Position numbers and translations under genes: made by a program | IMG/VR virus record: IMGVR_UViG_3300025525_000005 | Span: 1 to 32,775 of that record | Length of the DNA stretch: 32,775 nt | Source of the DNA: a virus | Strand: one strand, 5' to 3' | Shown: piece by piece, positions 28,780-32,775 of the stretch | Position numbering within the stretch: position 1 is the first letter of the stretch | How the letters are laid out: every line of letters starts with the position of its first letter | Notes under the pieces: model-generated | Seen by the model: only the letters and a program-made list of their open reading frames with translations | Told to the model about the DNA's origin: nothing | Database searches by the model: none

Positions 28780-30816
28780 ATGGCGACGGTATACGAGGTG
28801 TGTCTCGCGCTGGAGGACGCTGGCAGCGAGGTGTGGTTCGGGTTGGCCGAACTCGGCTTGAGCGAGCCGGAGCGCACGCGCGTTGTAGCGGGCGTGGACA
28901 TGCTGACACTGCGCGGCACAGGCCCGACCGCGTTCACGGACGACCAGCTTTTCGCCTACCACGCGCTGCTGCGTTTCCGCCGCGTTGACAACGGCACGCC
29001 CCGCCTGCTTTTCCTTGGGCGAGTCGAGCCTTACGAGCGCGTGTGCGAAGCCTCCGAGACCTACACGATTGAGGTGCGCGGGATCTGGGGGTGGCTCGAC
29101 GAGACGCCCATGCGGCAGGATTGGGCCGTTCTTGAGCAGACCGTCACCAAGCCGCGCGTGATTCTGTTTTGCGATGAGGCCGGTGCGCGGATCAGCACGG
29201 GGCAGCAAATCGAGCAGTGCGTGCAGGCGGCGCGTGCGGCGGGTTGTCCGTTGGCGGAGCCGGAGCCGGGGGACATCGCGGCGGGCTTCACCCCGCCGTT
29301 CGACGAGCAGGTTGTCATCATGATTTCCCACGCGATCTGCAAAGCGCTGGCCAACCATCCGCACGCCGTCTGCTGGGTGGACTACAGCGAGCGCCTGCCG
29401 CGCCTGCGCGTCGCGACGCGGCAGAGCCTTCCCGCAGTGAGCGTGAGCGTCGCGGGAAAACTGGGCATCCGCATCAAGCCGCGCGAGGATCAGCAGCCGA
29501 CCGCCGTGGCGATCTGCTACGAGCGTGAGAGCGAGGCGGACGGGCAGAGCTATCTGGAGTCGTTCATCGATTACGCGCCGGTCATCGATGGGGAGACGAC
29601 GGCGGAGACCCGCGCGCGCCTTGCGCAGGCTGGTGTGATATGGGGTGTTTACGATCTCCAGGGCGGCTCACGGCAGACCGTAACGCAGGACATCGAGGTT
29701 GCCGCGATCCCCGTGACAATGGACGGTCGGATCGGATTTATTAAGCAGCATATCCCGCGCTTGGCAGACTTTGCGGACATCGATATTGAGCTTGAGAGCT
29801 GGTCGCGTTCCGGCGACACCGAGCTGGTCAACATCCTGCTCAAGGGAGCCATCTACGGCTGGATGCCTGTTGATTGGGAGCGCCAGACTGTCACGGCGGA
29901 AGTCACGCTGATCAACCGCGACGGCGAGGATGACGTGGTCGAGCGGCGTAAAGAGACGCTCACGCTGGAGTTTGTCGCGACATCGGCAGAGACGCGTACC
30001 TATCGCACGACGGCGGCGTTTGATCCGGGCGAGCCCGCGCCTGAAGGCATTGCCGCCGCCATGTGGGAGGAGTGGCAGCAGCTGCATCACGACGGGGTGG
30101 TGTCCGTCGCAGAGGATGAGTGCAGCGGATCGGTTGAGCCCGGGAAAGTCATCAACCTCACGGGCGGTCGGACCGAGTGGACGACGATGGCCGCCATGAT
30201 ACGCCGCGTGACGGAGCGTTTCGACGCCGGCGTGACGGAGATCGAGTTCGGTGTGCCGACATGGATCGATCTCGATTCGCGCGTAGCGTGGTACCGCACG
30301 AATCGCGCGAGGTCTTACGCCTTTTCCCGTTACCTCCGCGTCGAGTTGGAGGAGGGCGATGTCGGCATTGCGGACACATCGGCAAAACGCGACGGAGGAA
30401 ACGTAACGGACATCCATCGGCGGCGGTTTGTCGGCGACAACGGAGCTGATGTGGACATCAATCCGGACGAAGATTTACCGGAAGGCGAGGTGGCCAAATT
30501 CCGCGAGATCAGTTATGTGGATTCAGATGGAGTCCCTCAGACCGCATCGGTGCTTGCAACGGAGCCGGAGGCTGGCACTAGCGGCACCGTCACCGAAGAG
30601 GACATCGACATCTACTGCAAACAGTTCGTCCTAAAAGCAAAGCTCCGCACGCGCACAGTCGGCGAGGGCGAAGAGGCCGAGGCCACGCTCGTCGACATCA
30701 AGCCGGTCGAAAAGGTCGCCTACAGCCCCTCCGACCGCCGCCTGCTCCTGCAGATCACCGAGCCGGAGACAGATTCGTTCGTCCTCGCGCTCGACCGGGG
30801 ATACCTCAAGCAATAA
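28780..30816 (+). CDS. Tail hub/baseplate-like protein
   Basis: 678 aa; GGGAGGGTGAGCGG before ATG. The N-terminal 300 residues look like a tail hub: LLFLGRVEPYERVCEASETYTIEVRGIWGWLDETPMRQDW, then ISTGQQIEQCVQAARAAG and a segment ANHPHAVCWVDYSERLPRLRVATRQ. I know this plan from hub-type tail proteins of phages of the Verrucomicrobia-related groups. The remainder is beta-rich. No lysozyme or peptidase motif seen. Directly after the tape measure gene, the expected place for a distal tail or hub protein. Assignment by pattern and position. Confidence 0.65.
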   Translation: MATVYEVCLALEDAGSEVWFGLAELGLSEPERTRVVAGVDMLTLRGTGPTAFTDDQLFAYHALLRFRRVDNGTPRLLFLGRVEPYERVCEASETYTIEVRGIWGWLDETPMRQDWAVLEQTVTKPRVILFCDEAGARISTGQQIEQCVQAARAAGCPLAEPEPGDIAAGFTPPFDEQVVIMISHAICKALANHPHAVCWVDYSERLPRLRVATRQSLPAVSVSVAGKLGIRIKPREDQQPTAVAICYERESEADGQSYLESFIDYAPVIDGETTAETRARLAQAGVIWGVYDLQGGSRQTVTQDIEVAAIPVTMDGRIGFIKQHIPRLADFADIDIELESWSRSGDTELVNILLKGAIYGWMPVDWERQTVTAEVTLINRDGEDDVVERRKETLTLEFVATSAETRTYRTTAAFDPGEPAPEGIAAAMWEEWQQLHHDGVVSVAEDECSGSVEPGKVINLTGGRTEWTTMAAMIRRVTERFDAGVTEIEFGVPTWIDLDSRVAWYRTNRARSYAFSRYLRVELEEGDVGIADTSAKRDGGNVTDIHRRRFVGDNGADVDINPDEDLPEGEVAKFREISYVDSDGVPQTASVLATEPEAGTSGTVTEEDIDIYCKQFVLKAKLRTRTVGEGEEAEATLVDIKPVEKVAYSPSDRRLLLQITEPETDSFVLALDRGYLKQ

Positions 30817-30830
30817 GGTAAGGAGTCGGC

Positions 30831-31862
30831 ATGGCGTGGGCGACGATTACGACCGATACGAGCTGGCAGTCGCTGGCGGTCGCGCAGCAACTGGCCGTCG
30901 CGTTTAACCGGCGGGCCACGGTGGTCGGCGCGGACAGCATCGAGACGCGTCTAGGCGTGGCCGAGATCGGCGAGGGTGTGCGGGTGTATGACTTCGTGCG
31001 GGCGATGCAGGTCGGCATCGAGTCAATCGCCACATCATTCAGCCTCGCATCGGCCACTCTGGCAGGGCAGGCGTCTCTCCCCGCTAATTTCGCTTCGGTC
31101 TCGGCAATGATGACCGCCGCCGGTCTCACCCAATCAGGTTACTGGCGCAGGGCCGCAGAGGGCGGGGCTGCTCCCGATCCGTGGACGCCATACGCGGGAT
31201 GGAGCTACGGGAAGATGGAGACGGGGGACCTTGCAGGCCCGTGGCTGTTCAAAGACTTGCAGGTGGCTTTGACGGCCATGACGCGAGTGGTTGTTCCTGT
31301 TGCCTCTGCCACCTTTACTTCCTATGCGGAAAAGGTTGAAGGGGCGGAATACACGGAGTATCCCGACTTGCCGAGCGCAGAGCTGACAGGTTCCGTATCC
31401 ATGCCGCCGCCCACCTCCACATCATCGTGGGAAGTGTTTGTTTCGGTAACAAAAGAGCGGTGGTTCAACAGCTCACTGTCGATGCGATTCTGGCAGATCG
31501 GGGCTTTCGTGCGCATCGCCCGGCTACGGTCTTTATACACGCCGCCTTTTGGGGTGGCGAACACGACAAACTTTGTGGTGCTGATTCCCAGCGCCGCGCC
31601 CAGCGCGTTTTCCCCCGTCACGGGATGGTCTGACGCATCTATCGGGAAGACCGTCCTCCTGCCAACAACAGATCGAGGCGACGGTTATGCCAATGCGTGG
31701 GTGCCACGGAACCCATCCCTTATCACCCCGACGTGGTCTGCTCTATCCTCAATCCTTCCGTGGTCATCCGTCCCTTACTCATCGCCGCAGACAGCCCCCA
31801 CTGTCATCCGGATGGATGTGTCCCAAGTAAATTGCGTCCATGATTTTTCATTTTCAGAATAG
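30831..31862 (+). CDS. Distal tail protein, unrecognised
   Basis: 343 aa; AAGGTAAGGAGTCGGC before ATG. Begins MAWATITTDTSWQSLAVAQQLAVAFNRRA; contains GVRVYDFVRAMQVGIESIATSF, SGYWRRAAEG and long Ser/Thr/Pro-rich segments with aromatic residues (ERWFNSSLSMRFWQIG). Its latter half is less GC-rich than the hub gene, as often for host-contact genes. Likely structural, at the tail tip; no family recognised. Confidence 0.55.
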   Translation: MAWATITTDTSWQSLAVAQQLAVAFNRRATVVGADSIETRLGVAEIGEGVRVYDFVRAMQVGIESIATSFSLASATLAGQASLPANFASVSAMMTAAGLTQSGYWRRAAEGGAAPDPWTPYAGWSYGKMETGDLAGPWLFKDLQVALTAMTRVVVPVASATFTSYAEKVEGAEYTEYPDLPSAELTGSVSMPPPTSTSSWEVFVSVTKERWFNSSLSMRFWQIGAFVRIARLRSLYTPPFGVANTTNFVVLIPSAAPSAFSPVTGWSDASIGKTVLLPTTDRGDGYANAWVPRNPSLITPTWSALSSILPWSSVPYSSPQTAPTVIRMDVSQVNCVHDFSFSE

Positions 31863-32008
31863 GCCCCTGCCGAGTGGTGGGGGCGAGGTTCCGGAGGTTG
31901 CCGCCTCCGGACGATCACGGCATGGTACCTGCCGAAATAACCGCCTGCCAAGCCCGTCGCCCCCGTGGCGGCTGCGTTGGGGCAAGCGTAGAAAATAAGG
32001 ACAAGACC
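31863..32008. other. Short gap with two hairpins before the methyltransferase
   Basis: GCCCC ... GGGGC (31863-31884) and TCCGGAGG ttgccg CCTCCGGA (31890-31911). Neither is followed by T, so they are not simple terminators; they may protect the upstream mRNA end or reduce read-through. The methyltransferase frame stays open through part of the gap but has no start with a ribosome site there. Confidence 0.45.
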
Positions 32009-32692
32009 ATGCAAACTCCAATGCTTAGGGCACTGGACGCTATCCGATCCGTTCCCGTATACCGCGACGAGCGCGTCGCGCTTTTTCACGCCGACTGCCG
32101 AGATGTCCTCGGCGCGGTGTCTCAGTCGGCAAATGTCGCAATTGTCAGCGAGCCGCCGTACGGCATTAATTGGGTTCACTCTCACAACCCCGTCAAGATC
32201 ATGGGGGACGACAAACCTTTCGATCCGTCCCACCTGCTGCGGTTCCGCTGCGTCCTGTTCGGCGCGACACACTACTGCCAGCGTCTGCCTCCGGGCGGCT
32301 CGTGGATGGTATGGGACAAGCGATGTCCGCATTGCGGCGGCAAAGCCGCCTGCGAGGTCGGGCCATGCCATACCAACGACCTCGGAGACTTCGAGGACAT
32401 CTGGGCCAGTTTCAGGTGCCACCGCACGATCTTCCGGCACCACTGGAATGGGTTTGGGAAGGCCAGCGAAAAAGGCGTGCCGCGCATCCATCCGACCCAG
32501 AAGCCAGTGCTGCTCATGGGCTGGCTGATCGAGCGGGCGACAAAGCCTGGTGATCTTGTGATTGATCCTTATGCTGGGTCTTGTTCAACGCTGATAGCCG
32601 CGCGCCTCTCAGGTCGTTACGCCATCGGCATCGAGGCTGACGAGCGGAACATAGCCCCGGCGGTCAAACGATTAAAATCCTCTTTAATCTGA
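32009..32692 (+). CDS. DNA methyltransferase with deviant motifs
   Basis: 227 aa; ATG 32009 preceded by AAATAAGGACAAGACC. Order fits the beta class of amino-methyltransferases (N6-adenine or N4-cytosine): motif IV near residues 47-53 (SEPPYGI), VWDK and DFEDIW in the middle, HPTQKP, then motif I near 186-192 (DPYAGSC) and GRYAIGIE. Two key positions differ: Glu replaces Asp in DPPY, and Cys replaces Gly in F.G.G. A Cys cluster (CPHCG..C) sits in the middle. Placed near the right end like Mu mom, so a role in protecting phage DNA is likely if active. Confidence 0.8.
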   Translation: MQTPMLRALDAIRSVPVYRDERVALFHADCRDVLGAVSQSANVAIVSEPPYGINWVHSHNPVKIMGDDKPFDPSHLLRFRCVLFGATHYCQRLPPGGSWMVWDKRCPHCGGKAACEVGPCHTNDLGDFEDIWASFRCHRTIFRHHWNGFGKASEKGVPRIHPTQKPVLLMGWLIERATKPGDLVIDPYAGSCSTLIAARLSGRYAIGIEADERNIAPAVKRLKSSLI

Positions 32693-32698
32693 AATCGG

Positions 32699-32732
32699 AC
32701 AGGCGTTGCAATTGCCTTGCAACGCCTGTTTC
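32699..32732 (+). terminator. Terminator after the methyltransferase
   Basis: Perfect 13-bp stem ACAGGCGTTGCAA (32699-32711) / TTGCAACGCCTGT (32717-32729), loop TTGCC, then a short TT. Starts six bases after the stop codon. The remaining bases to 32775 hold nothing I can name; the phage right end may lie close by. Confidence 0.8.
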
Positions 32733-32775
32733 CCAGATAGTTGCGTTTTATTCTCAAATCGCGGCGCGGGATACA

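Noticed and set aside
31921-32008. Upstream start for the methyltransferase
   Set aside because: The frame is open but contains hairpin-derived sequence and lacks a ribosome site; ATG 32009 has one.
1-32775. tRNA or rRNA genes
   Set aside because: No cloverleaf with a TTCRA arm and no rRNA-like conserved stretch was seen on either strand.

Overview
The window holds most of a Mu-like transposable phage (prophage or free genome) of high GC content. The evidence is a DDE transposase of the MuA type at the left edge and, to the right, a collinear set of recognisable Mu-type virion genes: small and large terminase, gp29-like portal, gpI-like protease with a nested scaffold start, capsid cement protein, major capsid protein, gp36/gp37-like connectors, tail tube, MuF-like protein, gpG-like protein, tape measure and tail hub. 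No contractile sheath or gp45-48-type baseplate gene is visible and the tape measure is short (696 aa), so a flexible non-contractile tail is the likelier form. The host cannot be fixed from this sequence. The style of the head, hub and secreted proteins suggests a Verrucomicrobiota/Kiritimatiellota/Lentisphaerota-type bacterium, but this is inference only.

Layout: (1) 1-8127, minus strand, is an early operon of about 16 tightly overlapping genes reading leftward and out of the window. It starts with two paralogous HTH proteins, then small Cys-rich proteins, an RdgC-like protein, a resolvase-type serine recombinase, a MazG-like protein, a Zn-ribbon protein, an HTH protein, a basic protein, and the transposase last. 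Several of these genes carry in-frame copies of a degenerate 7-bp-period repeat. (2) 8128-8224 is a divergent control region with a good sigma-70-like leftward promoter and inverted repeats. (3) 8225-9442, plus strand, is a repressor-like gene followed by two small secreted proteins, ended by a terminator: a candidate lysogenic-conversion unit. (4) 9443-9857 is a 415-bp gene-free stretch with terminators, repeats and a palindrome that recurs before the terminase genes. (5) 9858-19871 is the packaging, head and proximal tail operon. (6) 19871-24701 is an unusual block of six genes whose products all carry Sec signal peptides or membrane segments, including a fibre-like protein; it ends in a strong terminator. 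(7) 24763-31862 holds the MuF-like protein with a probable C-terminal nuclease domain, gpG, tape measure, hub and a distal tail protein. (8) 32009-32692 is a DNA methyltransferase with deviant motifs, placed like Mu mom near the right end, followed by a strong terminator.

How it probably works: the HTH proteins and the divergent repressor set the lysis/lysogeny choice at 8128-8224. Leftward transcription makes transposition and recombination functions, and rightward transcription makes virions. The exported block at 19871-24701 is the most unusual part. Fibre-like and paired beta-rich ectodomain proteins are made with export signals in the middle of a virion operon, next to a holin-like/lipoprotein fusion. 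No endolysin, MuB ATPase or tail assembly chaperone was recognised; MuB may lie left of base 1.
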